Shown in pieces: positions 28,274-37,534 of a stretch of 64,000 nt of DNA. Each line of letters opens with the position of its first letter. Positions within the stretch are counted from its first letter, which is position 1. Below the pieces are notes generated by a model, which made no database searches, was not told where the DNA came from, and worked only from the letters and a program-made list of their open reading frames with translations. The translations under genes were made by a program, and so were the position numbers. The DNA is from Gammaproteobacteria bacterium (GTDB lineage: Bacteria > Pseudomonadota > Gammaproteobacteria > Acidiferrobacterales > SZUA-150), in the NCBI GenBank assembly GCA_029880545.1, contig JAOUOD010000012.1:37331-101330 (forward strand), read 5' to 3'.

Positions 28274-29719
28274 TTATACCTTGCCTTCATTGAATCGTTG
28301 CCGCCAATCGTGGTCCTGGTTGCCAGGATCAGACGGTTGCATGGTCGCGCCAGTTTCCCGGGGTAAATCAGGATCAATCTCAACGTGATCCGTCGACTGG
28401 TCGCGCATCTGCGCCTCAACTTCCTCGTCAGATAACAAAAATAATGGCTCTTCGTCCGATAGCAGGAAATCCTGTTCTGTATCCTGGAATATCGCCGGGT
28501 CACTATCCACGACTTCTGTGCCAGGCAGAACCGCTGCGTCCGTCAAGCCCGATTCAATCGGTTCACCGAGATTGACTTCGTCGGCAAGCAGGCCGCCGCT
28601 TCCAACAATGCTTTCACGGTATGCTTCAAGCGAGGCCAGTGGATCGTCAATTCCAGCCATCGTCTCGGCCAGGCTTATCGGCGTCGGGAAATCATCGTCA
28701 TCCATGGCTGGCACGGCATCATCAGGCAAGGCAATATCGTCAAAGGAATTGAAATTTCCACCGCGTTCCTTGTTCTGGATGGTTGTCCATGCGTCCGGCT
28801 CAACGATTTCATGTTTCGGAAAATCGTCCGTTTTCTCATTGAATCCAGGCTGTTGTTCGCGATCCCTGGCTTGACGCGCCAGCGCCTGCTCCAGGAAGCT
28901 GGTACCGCGACCGGCTGATTCGTCGGTGCCCGTTACCGGGATATTTTCGGCAGCTTCTACACTGACGGTTGCCGCCAATTCAACATCTGTAGGTGACTGT
29001 TCAACCAGCAATGCTTCCTGGTCCGGCTCGGTATGATGATCCGCGGATTCAACATTGCCTGCTTCCACCGGTTCGAAATCCGCAGGCGACTGTGCGGCCA
29101 ACGATACTTCCTGGACCGGCTCGTTATTGTAATGAGCTGCAGTTTCAACACTGCCTGTTTCCGCAATTTCTACATCCGCAGGCGACTGTGCAGCAAACGA
29201 TACCTCCTGGTCCGGCCTGGCATGATGATCTTTTGAGCTCACTGACAGCGCTGATGCATACAACTGCTTTAACATCGATGAAAACACATGCCTCACGTTC
29301 AATATCGGTACGACCCGTTCACCATCTTTAACACAGGCCATTGCGAGTGATTTCCATGCAACCGGTGTATTCGGTACCGGGCAGGCCATATCGCTGGATA
29401 CCATGATATTTGCCGGTGCTGCGCGCAGCACTACCGCTCCATTCTGAATTGGCTCACCGGGCGCGGCCTGGTATGCCAATACCATCACGCCTGCCATGTC
29501 CACCAGGGATGTTGCCGCCGGGTTCAGCACCGACGCCAGATCGATAACCGGGATAATTCTGTCTCGCCACAAGATGACTCCCGGTGAGTACACCGGCGCC
29601 ATAGGTACTGGCATGATATTGATATCGGCAGAAACCAGGAACTCCACCATGCTGTTACCACCAACAGCAGCCTTGCAGGTTCCGTCGAGTGGCAATAACC
29701 AGGCTTTAGTCTGAGCCAT
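28274..29719 (-). CDS. CheW-like scaffold protein with repeat-bearing acidic tail
   Basis: The 481-residue protein begins MAQTKAWLLPLDGTCKAAVG. Its N-terminal part (about residues 1-160) is a CheW-type fold with the landmarks LWRDRIIPVIDLASVL and VKDGERVVPILNVRHVF. The remainder is acidic and probably disordered. It contains three tandem copies of a roughly 30-residue unit with the core VSxAAQSPAD (about residues 165-260). A longer frame upstream overlaps the preceding gene and is not used. The ATG overlaps that gene's end by 14 bp. A ParP-like role with the neighbouring ATPase is plausible but inferred. Confidence 0.8.
   Translation of the reverse strand: MAQTKAWLLPLDGTCKAAVGGNSMVEFLVSADINIMPVPMAPVYSPGVILWRDRIIPVIDLASVLNPAATSLVDMAGVMVLAYQAAPGEPIQNGAVVLRAAPANIMVSSDMACPVPNTPVAWKSLAMACVKDGERVVPILNVRHVFSSMLKQLYASALSVSSKDHHARPDQEVSFAAQSPADVEIAETGSVETAAHYNNEPVQEVSLAAQSPADFEPVEAGNVESADHHTEPDQEALLVEQSPTDVELAATVSVEAAENIPVTGTDESAGRGTSFLEQALARQARDREQQPGFNEKTDDFPKHEIVEPDAWTTIQNKERGGNFNSFDDIALPDDAVPAMDDDDFPTPISLAETMAGIDDPLASLEAYRESIVGSGGLLADEVNLGEPIESGLTDAAVLPGTEVVDSDPAIFQDTEQDFLLSDEEPLFLLSDEEVEAQMRDQSTDHVEIDPDLPRETGATMQPSDPGNQDHDWRQRFNEGKV
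28935..29230 (-). repeat. three tandem ~93-bp coding repeats
   Basis: Three in-frame copies inside the CheW-like gene encode PDQEVSFAAQSPADVEIA, PVQEVSLAAQSPADFEPV and PDQEALLVEQSPTDVELA, each followed by a Ser/Val-Glu segment. The first two copies are the most alike at DNA level; the third has diverged. Confidence 0.8.
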
Positions 29720-30200
29720 AACGCGCCTCCAGTTCCGCCATGTATTTGACAATGCCACCACTCTTTGCTGCCGCAACCATGTTTCCTTCCAGTAATGAAA
29801 GCCATTGCAATGGTGATTCTTCGTTAGCCATGCACTCGGGCATCGCCTGTAGCGACAAGTCATCGTCCGACGGCAACATGCGTATCTGGTCGCACAATAG
29901 TCCGACCTGCTTGTCGCCGGCATCAAACATGATGCAAAAACGCCGTGTTCTCGGCGGCATTTCCTGGAGTTCAAGATGAGCACCCAGGCTGTACGCCGGC
30001 CACATCCGGCCATTGCGATCCAGCCAGCCGGCCTCAGCCTCTCCGTCCACTGATACTTCGAGGGCGGAGGCAAGCTCTATAGTGGACGCATCTTTTTGGG
30101 GAATCGCCAACTTGAGATTGTCGATAGACAATATCAGCCAGCCCGGCACTTCCCGAACCGGCTGGATATTGTCATTCAATGGTATGGCTACCTGGTTCAT
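29706..30200 (-). CDS. CheW-like protein (second of three)
   Basis: The 164-residue protein has CheW-type signatures: GWLILSIDNLKLAIP, RMWPAYSLGAHLEL and FCIMFDAGDKQVGLLCDQI. It is shorter at the C-terminus and diverged, so it may not couple receptors in the normal way. The start overlaps the end of the ChpA-like kinase gene by 4 bp (ATGA), indicating coupled translation. A role as an accessory coupling protein is inferred from position. Confidence 0.78.
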   Translation of the reverse strand: MNQVAIPLNDNIQPVREVPGWLILSIDNLKLAIPQKDASTIELASALEVSVDGEAEAGWLDRNGRMWPAYSLGAHLELQEMPPRTRRFCIMFDAGDKQVGLLCDQIRMLPSDDDLSLQAMPECMANEESPLQWLSLLEGNMVAAAKSGGIVKYMAELEARYGSD

Positions 30201-33139
30201 GCTGCCTCACTCAAACTGGATTTCAACAGGGCCAGCAAATCTGCTTCCCTGTATGGCTTGGTTACATAGTGGTCAACACCGGCGTTCTTTGCCTGCAAGC
30301 GATGCTTGTCCGCCGTTCTCGAAGTAATCATGATTACCGGAATATCCCGGTAATCGGTTTCACCGCGGATGTGCATTGTCAGCTCCAGGCCATTCATGCG
30401 TGGCATCTCCATATCCACCAGCACGGCGGCCGGCCGGTGCTTCTTGATCTCATCAATGGCATCCATTCCGTCCTTGGCCGTTCTCACCCTGAATCCATTG
30501 CCACCAAGCATTAGACTCAAGGCGGTACGAACACTCAGCGAATCGTCAACGACCAGAATATCGTCAAGAGCGTCCGCCCTGGATGGATTGCGTCGATTGA
30601 CCACGCTTACTTCGGCACCGTTGGCGGAAGTCTGTTGCACCAGGTCTGATATTTCCAGTATCGGTATCACGCGACCATCGCCGAGAATCGAGGCCCCGAT
30701 AACGCCCTTTATGGCATTGATTCGCCTGCCCATGCTCTTGATTACGAGATCGCGACCACTGGTTACCTTGTCAACAACAATGGCAAACTTCTGATCCATA
30801 ACCCGCATCAGGATCACCGGGCGCTGATCATGTTCCTGGCCAAACCGTTGTGACTCACCAAGTCCGACCAGGGATCCCAATGAATAAATCGTACAGTTAT
30901 CCTGCGCATCCTTGTAAAACCAGCGATTGCCGATCTTCCTGATATTTGATGCGCCACCGTAAACAATGCGGTCAAGGTTATCTGTCGGAATCGCAAAGAC
31001 CTGGTGTTCGGCTTCAGCCAGCAAACAGTGGGTGATACCGATGGATATCGGCAGGCGCAAGGTAAACGTGACGCCCTGGTCAACCCTGGTCTTTATGCTG
31101 ATGGAACCTTTAAGCCGGGTAATACTGGTGTTGACGATATCCATGCCGACACCGCGACCTGAAAGCTCGGTGACTTTGGCGCTGGTGGAAAATCCGGGTT
31201 TCAGAATCAGTCTTGCAATATCTTCGTCAACAATATCTTCCCTGTCCGTAATCAGTCCCTGCTCGACGGCCTTGTTGTGAATTCTGAACAAATCCAGACC
31301 GGCACCGTCATCACTGCATTGAATAACCAGGTAGTTGCCGTCACGTGAAAAGCGTATTTTGATATTTCCGGTTTCGTCCTTGCCCTTGTCCACGCGACTA
31401 CCGGATTTTTCCAGTCCATGATCAACGGCATTTCTAAGCATGTGCTGGATCGGGTCTATCAGAACATTCACCATCTGGTCGTCGAGCATTACGTCGCCGC
31501 CCTCAATGACCAGTTTTGCTGACTTGCCGGACTTTTCCGCTGCCTGCCTGACTGTACGCTGCAGCCTGGGCTCGAGTGTTGATACCGGCAACATTCGCGA
31601 GTTCATCAGCAGGTTATGCAGCTCGTTATTCTGCAATGTCTGCTGGTTAAGCGCCGATCCGACTTCAGACAACATGTCCAGGATACGTGATCCCAGTAAC
31701 TGAAGGTCAGCGATATTTTCTACAAATCCGTGGACTTGTGTATGCAGTTCACTGTACTGATCCATTTCAAGCGGATCGAACCCCGGCGACACGACGCTGG
31801 TCCCATGTATTGCGGCCTGGGCATGACGCTGTCCCGCTGCAACACCCTGCGTATCAACCAGGCCTTCCAGGGTATTGGCTCGATCCCACAATGCACCCTC
31901 TCGTTCACGCAATTCGGATACAAGCTTCAAAGAATTTTCCAGTCGCTCCTGGATATAGCCGCGGGAAATTGCCATTTCACCGGACACGCGAAGCATGTCA
32001 TCGATAGAACGGGCAGTTACACGTATTTTGGGCTCAACAACAGGCCTGGTTGCCGCCGGCTGAGGATCCAGTCTCGGCTCTTCCGGGGCGGAGACCTGTC
32101 TTGATGTTTCGTGTTTTGTCGAAGCCGGCTGTTCTTCGAGCGCTGCCGGTTCGGCCGCAGGCTCTGCAACTGCTGAAAACAGCTGTTGATCACCATCTTG
32201 CTCGCTGCCTTCACCTTCCTTTTCATCTTCAGGCTTGATCTCGCCGCGATCAATGGCATTGGCAACATCCAGAACCCGTTGCAACACATCCATTGACTGC
32301 GGTGGCTCGGCACGCTGGTCAAGCAAGGCTTCAAACTGTTCTTCAAGGCAATCAGCTACGGCGAGCAACAACCTGCCAAGCTTGCCACGCGGAGTAATGG
32401 CGTTATCGGCCAGGTACTCAAGAATATCCTCTACGTGGTGACACAATACGGCAACACCACGCACACCTACCGTGTTCGCAGCGCCCTTGACTGCGTGGAC
32501 AACGCGCCTGGCTTCATCCACATCATCAGCCCAGCCTTCTCCGCTGATAATCTTCTGGATTGTTTCCGAGTACAGCGCCGCCTGCAACGGGCCTTCGGTC
32601 AGGAAAGCGTCGAGCAACAACGGGTTGATATCTTCAGCTACCTTCAGCTGAACATCTTCGGCCTCGGCGACAAGCTGCCTGGGCTCGCCAACTTCATCGC
32701 TTCCGGCCTCGCTGGAAATAGAATGCAGGCTGACCTCAAGCTGACGCGCCTCGTCATCGGTCATCGGATTTGGCCAACGATGGTCACTCATATAACAGGC
32801 AAGTTCCCTGCTGTAGACACCATCCTTGGGTGCCCGCAGATAACCCAGAGCAAGACGTGGCCAACGATCAAATATCAATCGCTGGTCTTCGCTGCCGCCC
32901 GGGTCGAGCAATCCGAGATTTTTCTCTAGATGCTCACACACCTGTTGCAACCCGGCCAGCTCAAGCACCCGGCAGGCGCCGGCAAGACGCTGAATCTGCT
33001 CTGTGTAACTTTCCACTGCGTGACCGAACTGATCCTGATTACCTGCAGCGGTAGTCATATCAGCCAAGGCCGACATGACTACCCGGTCAAGCTCGGACAC
33101 TTCGTCAGCCAGAACTGCCAATACTTCGGGTGACGGCAT
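30197..33139 (-). CDS. ChpA-like hybrid chemotaxis histidine kinase
   Basis: The 980-residue kinase starts with a helical FimL/ChpA-type region (residues 1-120) in which no phosphorylatable His motif is seen. The single clear Hpt domain has H215 (VVHAVKGAANTVG). An acidic Pro/Glu linker, dimerisation helices, a HATPase core (MLRNAVDHGLE, CSDDGAGLD, GRGVGMDIV), a CheW-like domain and a C-terminal receiver follow. The receiver (about 859-980) has its phospho-acceptor at D909 and K961. It has far fewer Hpt domains than Pseudomonas ChpA. It should phosphorylate the PilG/PilH-like regulators upstream in the operon. Confidence 0.92.
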   Translation of the reverse strand: MPSPEVLAVLADEVSELDRVVMSALADMTTAAGNQDQFGHAVESYTEQIQRLAGACRVLELAGLQQVCEHLEKNLGLLDPGGSEDQRLIFDRWPRLALGYLRAPKDGVYSRELACYMSDHRWPNPMTDDEARQLEVSLHSISSEAGSDEVGEPRQLVAEAEDVQLKVAEDINPLLLDAFLTEGPLQAALYSETIQKIISGEGWADDVDEARRVVHAVKGAANTVGVRGVAVLCHHVEDILEYLADNAITPRGKLGRLLLAVADCLEEQFEALLDQRAEPPQSMDVLQRVLDVANAIDRGEIKPEDEKEGEGSEQDGDQQLFSAVAEPAAEPAALEEQPASTKHETSRQVSAPEEPRLDPQPAATRPVVEPKIRVTARSIDDMLRVSGEMAISRGYIQERLENSLKLVSELREREGALWDRANTLEGLVDTQGVAAGQRHAQAAIHGTSVVSPGFDPLEMDQYSELHTQVHGFVENIADLQLLGSRILDMLSEVGSALNQQTLQNNELHNLLMNSRMLPVSTLEPRLQRTVRQAAEKSGKSAKLVIEGGDVMLDDQMVNVLIDPIQHMLRNAVDHGLEKSGSRVDKGKDETGNIKIRFSRDGNYLVIQCSDDGAGLDLFRIHNKAVEQGLITDREDIVDEDIARLILKPGFSTSAKVTELSGRGVGMDIVNTSITRLKGSISIKTRVDQGVTFTLRLPISIGITHCLLAEAEHQVFAIPTDNLDRIVYGGASNIRKIGNRWFYKDAQDNCTIYSLGSLVGLGESQRFGQEHDQRPVILMRVMDQKFAIVVDKVTSGRDLVIKSMGRRINAIKGVIGASILGDGRVIPILEISDLVQQTSANGAEVSVVNRRNPSRADALDDILVVDDSLSVRTALSLMLGGNGFRVRTAKDGMDAIDEIKKHRPAAVLVDMEMPRMNGLELTMHIRGETDYRDIPVIMITSRTADKHRLQAKNAGVDHYVTKPYREADLLALLKSSLSEAA

Positions 33140-33163
33140 ATCACTACCCTCTTGCGTAGTTGG

Positions 33164-35008
33164 TTAGACGGCTTTCTTCAGCGGTTCGGCTACGGCTGCC
33201 TGGCGCACTGATTCAGGCAAGACAAACGCGCCTACAGCAGAAGCCAGTTCCGCACCCAGGGCATCCAGCTGGGCAACTGTCTGTTCTACCAGCGCCATTT
33301 GCGATGCCGCCTGTTCTGCCAATTCTCCACCCTTTACTACCTCGGCGATGGTTTTATCCATCGTTGCGATAGTATCACCGGTTTCAACCTGGATACCGCT
33401 GACAAGTTTGGATATCTGTTCTGTAGCTTCCTTGGATGATTCGGCAAGACGTTGTACTTCGTCAGCAACCACCATGAACCCGCGACCTGCTTCACCGGCC
33501 TGGGCGGCCTGCATGTTGGCGTTAAGAGCCAGTACGTTTGTACGTTCAGCGATGTCATCGATAAGCTTGATAATGCCGCCGATTTCCTGCGAACGTTCGC
33601 CAAGTCGCTTGATACGTTTTGCCGTTTCCTGGATGGTACCCCGGATGTCATTCATACCCTTGGCGGTACCCAATACCGTTTCCTTACCCTTACCGGTAAT
33701 GTCACGCGCGTGGGATGATGCCTGTCGTACCTGGCCGGACGCGCGATCCACTTGCGCCAGTGTCGTGCTGATACCGTCAGCCATCTGGTTGATGGAGTCT
33801 GCCAGGGCGCCGGTGATATCCTCGTTTACCGGTGCTTTCGTGGTCAGGTCACCCTTACCCAGCCTGGATACAGAACGCAGGATGCCGATAACCGAGTTGT
33901 TCAGCATTTCGTTCATTTCTTCCGTCTGCATGAATCGGCCTCGTTCTTCGATCATTTTGTCGAACGCTTCACTCAATTCCTGCAATTCATCACCGGTCAT
34001 AATCCCGGACCGCACATCAAGCTTGCCAGACGCAAACTCATGGATCGTATCCTGCAGCGTTGATACCGGGCGCGTAATATTACGCACGATCAGGAACATC
34101 AGGAATGCCATCAATGCACCGGTGCCCACCAACATACCGTAAAACACGGTCTTGGTAACAATGCCGGAACGTTCAAGTTCGTTAGCCAACTGTGCCACCT
34201 GGTCTATTTCGGTCTGCTCCATCTGGTCCAACTGTGGATCCACAGTTGCGAAACCGGCCTGGAATTCGGCAATATGTTCGGACAACTTCAGGTAACCTTC
34301 GGCCATTGCCACGAACTTTTCCGAATAGTCCCGACCCAGTTTTTCTATATTAGCCTTGGCGCCACCGGAGATTTTCGTCCGATCAAGCAGGCGCCGGAAG
34401 TCAGACCACTCTTCCTGGTGTTGCTTGATATACTTGGCATCACGACGCAGAAGAAAGTCTTTTTCATGACGACGCATCGTCAGCAAGGACGCAGTCAGCT
34501 CAGCTGAATTGGCTTTCTTCAGCGCATCTTCAATTCCGTGCGCCGCAGTTCGCAGTTCGCCCTGCAAACCTTCTTCATGGGTGTAGCCCAGGAGCTCCTG
34601 TTCCTTGAATGCTTCCTCTACCTTGGCCTGGTTGAAACGCAACTGGTCGCGCGGCCCGGTTGTCAGCGCTTTTTCTTCCGCTGTATGCGCCTCTTCAATC
34701 AGCTCGTTAAGCAATCCGTCGATCTTTTTCATCTTCGCGATACGTTCATCCCTGTCCTTGGCATTTGGTGCTGCGAAGAACCGGCCTACGTTAACACGGG
34801 CTGATTCCAGCGTCTGTTTTACCAGCGATATCTGGTTTCGAATCGTCATGGCTTCCGAGGTACGTACGGAGGCATTATCTGAAACGAGCGTGGTATAGAA
34901 GAACACACTGGCCACGATCAAAAACGTCAGACCGAGCAGTGCGCCCATGAGCGTAAACTTCTGTCCGATTGTGCGGCCCTTAAGCCGAATATTTGGGACC
35001 AACTTCAT
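33164..35008 (-). CDS. PilJ-like methyl-accepting chemotaxis receptor
   Basis: The 614-residue receptor has an N-terminal membrane helix (about residues 18-42), a helical periplasmic domain of about 240 residues, and a second helix ([20 protein letters not shown], about 290-310). A HAMP domain and a signalling domain follow. Its hairpin tip reads [33 protein letters not shown]; within it [10 protein letters not shown] replaces the usual NAAIEAARAG, as in PilJ-type receptors. It is located between the PilI-like and ChpA-like genes, as pilJ is. The signal is unknown; Pseudomonas PilJ responds to surface contact and pilin. Confidence 0.9.
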   Translation of the reverse strand: MKLVPNIRLKGRTIGQKFTLMGALLGLTFLIVASVFFYTTLVSDNASVRTSEAMTIRNQISLVKQTLESARVNVGRFFAAPNAKDRDERIAKMKKIDGLLNELIEEAHTAEEKALTTGPRDQLRFNQAKVEEAFKEQELLGYTHEEGLQGELRTAAHGIEDALKKANSAELTASLLTMRRHEKDFLLRRDAKYIKQHQEEWSDFRRLLDRTKISGGAKANIEKLGRDYSEKFVAMAEGYLKLSEHIAEFQAGFATVDPQLDQMEQTEIDQVAQLANELERSGIVTKTVFYGMLVGTGALMAFLMFLIVRNITRPVSTLQDTIHEFASGKLDVRSGIMTGDELQELSEAFDKMIEERGRFMQTEEMNEMLNNSVIGILRSVSRLGKGDLTTKAPVNEDITGALADSINQMADGISTTLAQVDRASGQVRQASSHARDITGKGKETVLGTAKGMNDIRGTIQETAKRIKRLGERSQEIGGIIKLIDDIAERTNVLALNANMQAAQAGEAGRGFMVVADEVQRLAESSKEATEQISKLVSGIQVETGDTIATMDKTIAEVVKGGELAEQAASQMALVEQTVAQLDALGAELASAVGAFVLPESVRQAAVAEPLKKAV

Positions 35009-35094
35009 GTTACATGCCTCCTTCCGGGAACATTCAAATCAAATGCCACGTGGCTAATTAGGAAATAAAAAATCATTCTTTCGTTTTACGGTGC

Positions 35095-35667
35095 TCAGTT
35101 CATGCTTTCCGTCAACGAATCCAGAAAACCGTCATGATCCAGGTCAAACCACAACTGGTCCGCCTTTTCGTACACACCGGTAATATGTTCCTTGACAACA
35201 TCCGGAACCGGTGGAGAGTCATTCCTGCGACTGCCAGGCTCAAGCACCATGCTTCGGGGCAGGCCGTTTATCATCATGCCGATTGCTTCATCACCGTGAC
35301 CGAATACCAGCAAGTAAGGCACCTCATCAATCTGGTTGTCGAGCCCGAGGGCCAGGGCCATATCTATAACGGGTACAAGGCCGCCACGAACATTGGCCAG
35401 TCCCTTGAACCAGTTCGGCGTATTGGGAATACGACTACATCCCGGAAGTCTCAACACTTCGCGTGTTGCGTCCTGCGGAACCAGTAAATGCAGATCACCA
35501 ACACGAAAACTCTGTCGGGTAACTGCACGCGCCTCCCGCCTGTCTTTCGCAACCGATGACGCGGATTCTGATGGCAAAACAAATTGCTGCTCAAGAGCGG
35601 CAATGGGATCAACCACATCATTGGCTGTGTCATCGGTGTTCAATACGGCAGAGATATCTGACGCCAT
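35095..35667 (-). CDS. PilI-like CheW coupling protein
   Basis: The product of 190 residues has an Asp/Ala-rich N-terminal tail of about 50 residues and a full CheW domain (SFRVGDLHLLVP, FKGLANVRGGLVPVIDMALAL, YLLVFGHGDEAIGMMING). The Met at 35667 (MASDISAVL) is preferred to the one at 35673 because it stands 8 bp from the AAGGAA ribosome site. It lies between the PilH-like and PilJ-like genes, the position of pilI. Confidence 0.88.
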   Translation of the reverse strand: MASDISAVLNTDDTANDVVDPIAALEQQFVLPSESASSVAKDRREARAVTRQSFRVGDLHLLVPQDATREVLRLPGCSRIPNTPNWFKGLANVRGGLVPVIDMALALGLDNQIDEVPYLLVFGHGDEAIGMMINGLPRSMVLEPGSRRNDSPPVPDVVKEHITGVYEKADQLWFDLDHDGFLDSLTESMN

Positions 35668-35774
35668 AACCATATTCCTTCGGGTTGCTAAATCTGCATA
35701 TCAGGCAGAAAATGTATCCAGTCCGGAGCCGAATGGATTGGCACTGAAAATGCCAATCCGATTCCGATCACTCT

Positions 35775-36137
35775 TTACAACGCCTTGACCTGGCTGAGTA
35801 TCTGTTCCGCCGTATAGGGCTTGGTGATATACCCCTTGGCTCCCTGCTCTTCGCCCCAGATCTTGTCGGTTTTTTCTCCCTTGCTGGAAACGAGCACTAC
35901 CGGAATACCGGATGTCGCGGCATCCTTGGTAATTGCCCGGCAAGCCTGGAATCCGTTCATTGGTTCCATGATGACATCCATGAATACCGCATCCGGCATT
36001 TCACTCTTGGCCATACTGACCGCTTCTTCACCGGAACTTGCAGTAATCACGGTGTAACCTCCACCGGAAAGTATCTGTTCCAGGTTTTTTCGATCGGTAT
36101 CAACATCATCAACTACCAGAACTTTATTTATTGCCAT
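35775..36137 (-). CDS. PilH-like single-domain response regulator
   Basis: This is a 120-residue receiver domain with the phospho-acceptor D54 (VFMDVIM), acidic D10/D11 and the switch residues of VLVSSKGEK and YITKPYT. A GGAGAAT ribosome site fixes the start at 36137 (MAINKVLVVDD). It is a close paralogue of the gene just upstream, by eye about 60% identical. In the Pil-Chp pathway PilH-type regulators oppose or drain phosphate from PilG. Confidence 0.93.
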   Translation of the reverse strand: MAINKVLVVDDVDTDRKNLEQILSGGGYTVITASSGEEAVSMAKSEMPDAVFMDVIMEPMNGFQACRAITKDAATSGIPVVLVSSKGEKTDKIWGEEQGAKGYITKPYTAEQILSQVKAL

Positions 36138-36172
36138 AACATTCTCCTGCACCATATCTAGGGCTGATCAAA

Positions 36173-36538
36173 TCAATTGAGACTGCTCAATTGTTCAAGA
36201 ATTTGTTCTTCGGTATAAGGCTTGGTGATATACCCGGAAGCACCCTGCTCCTCCGCCCAGACGCGATCAGTCTTTTCCTTTTTGCTGCTCACCAGGACTA
36301 CAGGAATTCCCTTGGTCTCCTCGCCCGTCGTCAGCGCCCGGCATACCTGGAAGCCGTTCATGTCATTCATGATGATATCCAGCAGAATGGCATCAGGTTT
36401 TTTGACCTTGGCCATTTCGATAGCATCTGTTCCATTGGAAGCACTGAATGTCGTATATCCTGCTTTGGACACAATGCCTTCAAGCTTGTGCAGATCGGTA
36501 GATGAATCATCAACCACGAGAACCTTCTTAATTGCCAT
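36173..36538 (-). CDS. PilH-like single-domain response regulator (tandem paralogue)
   Basis: This is a 121-residue receiver with the phospho-acceptor D54 (ILLDIIM). Its sequence PVVLVSSKKEKTDRVWAEEQGASGYITKPYTEEQIL is nearly repeated in the next gene. The start MAIKKVLVVDDSSTDL at 36538 follows a GGAGCAA ribosome site; the open frame further upstream overlaps the PilG-like gene and is not used. The pair looks like a recent tandem duplication. Confidence 0.93.
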   Translation of the reverse strand: MAIKKVLVVDDSSTDLHKLEGIVSKAGYTTFSASNGTDAIEMAKVKKPDAILLDIIMNDMNGFQVCRALTTGEETKGIPVVLVSSKKEKTDRVWAEEQGASGYITKPYTEEQILEQLSSLN

Positions 36539-36620
36539 GCTTATTGCTCCTGTAAATATTTCAACGATTTCAAAACAAAATACTATCCGTACCTGCGTTA
36601 TCAGCCCATACCAGCCTGAA

Positions 36621-37055
36621 TCATGCGCCTTGCTGTTGTACACGGACCATGCCATTACGCCTTTCAAGCGGCAGGTATTTATTGATCGCGTGCAGCAGGT
36701 GCGCCCGTTCCAGAGGCTTGGTCAGGTAAACATCCGTTCCAGCCATCATTCCGCGCACCTTGTCAAAGGTTGAGTCCTTGCTGGTCAGCATTATTACCGG
36801 CGTTGCCTTGGTGCGACGATCGCCCTTGATTTCCTTGCATACACGGTACCCGTCTATACCGGGCAGGATGACATCAAGAAAAACGATGTCATACTCCTTG
36901 TTTTTAACGAGTACTACGGCGTCCTCGCCGTTGTCCGTGAACTCCACATCAATTCCCAATGGTGTCAATGTCAGATCCATTAACCGGCGAAGCGTGGTGC
37001 TGTCATCCACTACCAGTGCAGTGAACGTATTCCTGTCTCCGGAGTCTTGCCCCAT
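36621..37055 (-). CDS. PilG-like response regulator
   Basis: The 144-residue receiver has the phospho-acceptor D61 (IVFLDVILPGIDGYRVCKEI), T/S at VIMLTSKDS and K in VYLTKPLE. The short extensions at both ends match PilG, the CheY-like output regulator that promotes pilus extension. It is the first gene of the chemosensory operon; an AGAGGTT ribosome site precedes the ATG. Confidence 0.9.
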   Translation of the reverse strand: MGQDSGDRNTFTALVVDDSTTLRRLMDLTLTPLGIDVEFTDNGEDAVVLVKNKEYDIVFLDVILPGIDGYRVCKEIKGDRRTKATPVIMLTSKDSTFDKVRGMMAGTDVYLTKPLERAHLLHAINKYLPLERRNGMVRVQQQGA

Positions 37056-37534
37056 GTTGAACCTCTGATAATTCTCAATAAAAAGACCGTTTCAGCACTT
37101 CCGGGATACCCGGAACCTGCCCTGCATGCATCAATTCCAAAGTCCTGGTTTTTCGATTAACAGGTGGACCAACGACCCCCGTCATGCCAACCAGCCTGGT
37201 TATCCGGTTCCGATACCGGCTTGCGCGGCAACCGCGCACATTACAAATAAGTCACTGAAGTAAAGCATGCAGGCTAAAAAGCGATATGAGGAATTTTTGA
37301 CAAATTGATGAGGAATTCTTGACTCGTGGATGTTCCGGCACACATTACACGTGGCAACCGGGTAAAACAGGAAGGATCCTGCCCCATCCTTAAACAGGGT
37401 CTCTGGTCTTGTTACCTCTTTCGGAGCGCTAAAAGCTGGAAGATAACGATGCGGAATATGTGGAAGCCTTATCGCCCGGCATGCATAAGGGAAATCATAC
37501 TGGCGTCAATAAGGCAGGTGTGTGGCAAGAGCGC
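37056..37534 (-). promoter_or_regulatory. 479-bp region upstream of the chemosensory operon
   Basis: There is no convincing gene here. From the operon outward it holds a palindrome TTCCGGG-ATA-CCCGGAA (37099-37115) about 45-60 bp before the PilG-like start and a hairpin TGCGCGG-CAA-CCGCGCA (37222-37238). A pair of 15-bp direct repeats lies further out (37287-37301 and 37309-37323). No strong sigma70 promoter was found by eye. A plus-strand 70-codon frame near 37326 has no family resemblance. Confidence 0.5.
37287..37323. repeat. two 15-bp direct repeats with 22-bp period
   Basis: TGAGGAATTTTTGAC (37287-37301) and TGAGGAATTCTTGAC (37309-37323) differ at one base and are offset by 22 bp, about two helical turns. 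Such same-face pairs are typical of transcription-factor sites. They lie about 230-270 bp upstream of the PilG-like start. Confidence 0.65.

Noticed and set aside
28274..30073. Upstream extension of the CheW-like repeat protein by 118 codons
   Set aside because: The extension overlaps the preceding CheW-like gene out of frame and has an Arg/Cys-rich random composition; MAQTKAW at 29719 is the natural start.
33348..34142. Plus-strand frame of 264 codons opposite the PilJ-like receptor
   Set aside because: It is antisense to a well-supported receptor domain with conserved motifs; no recognisable protein.
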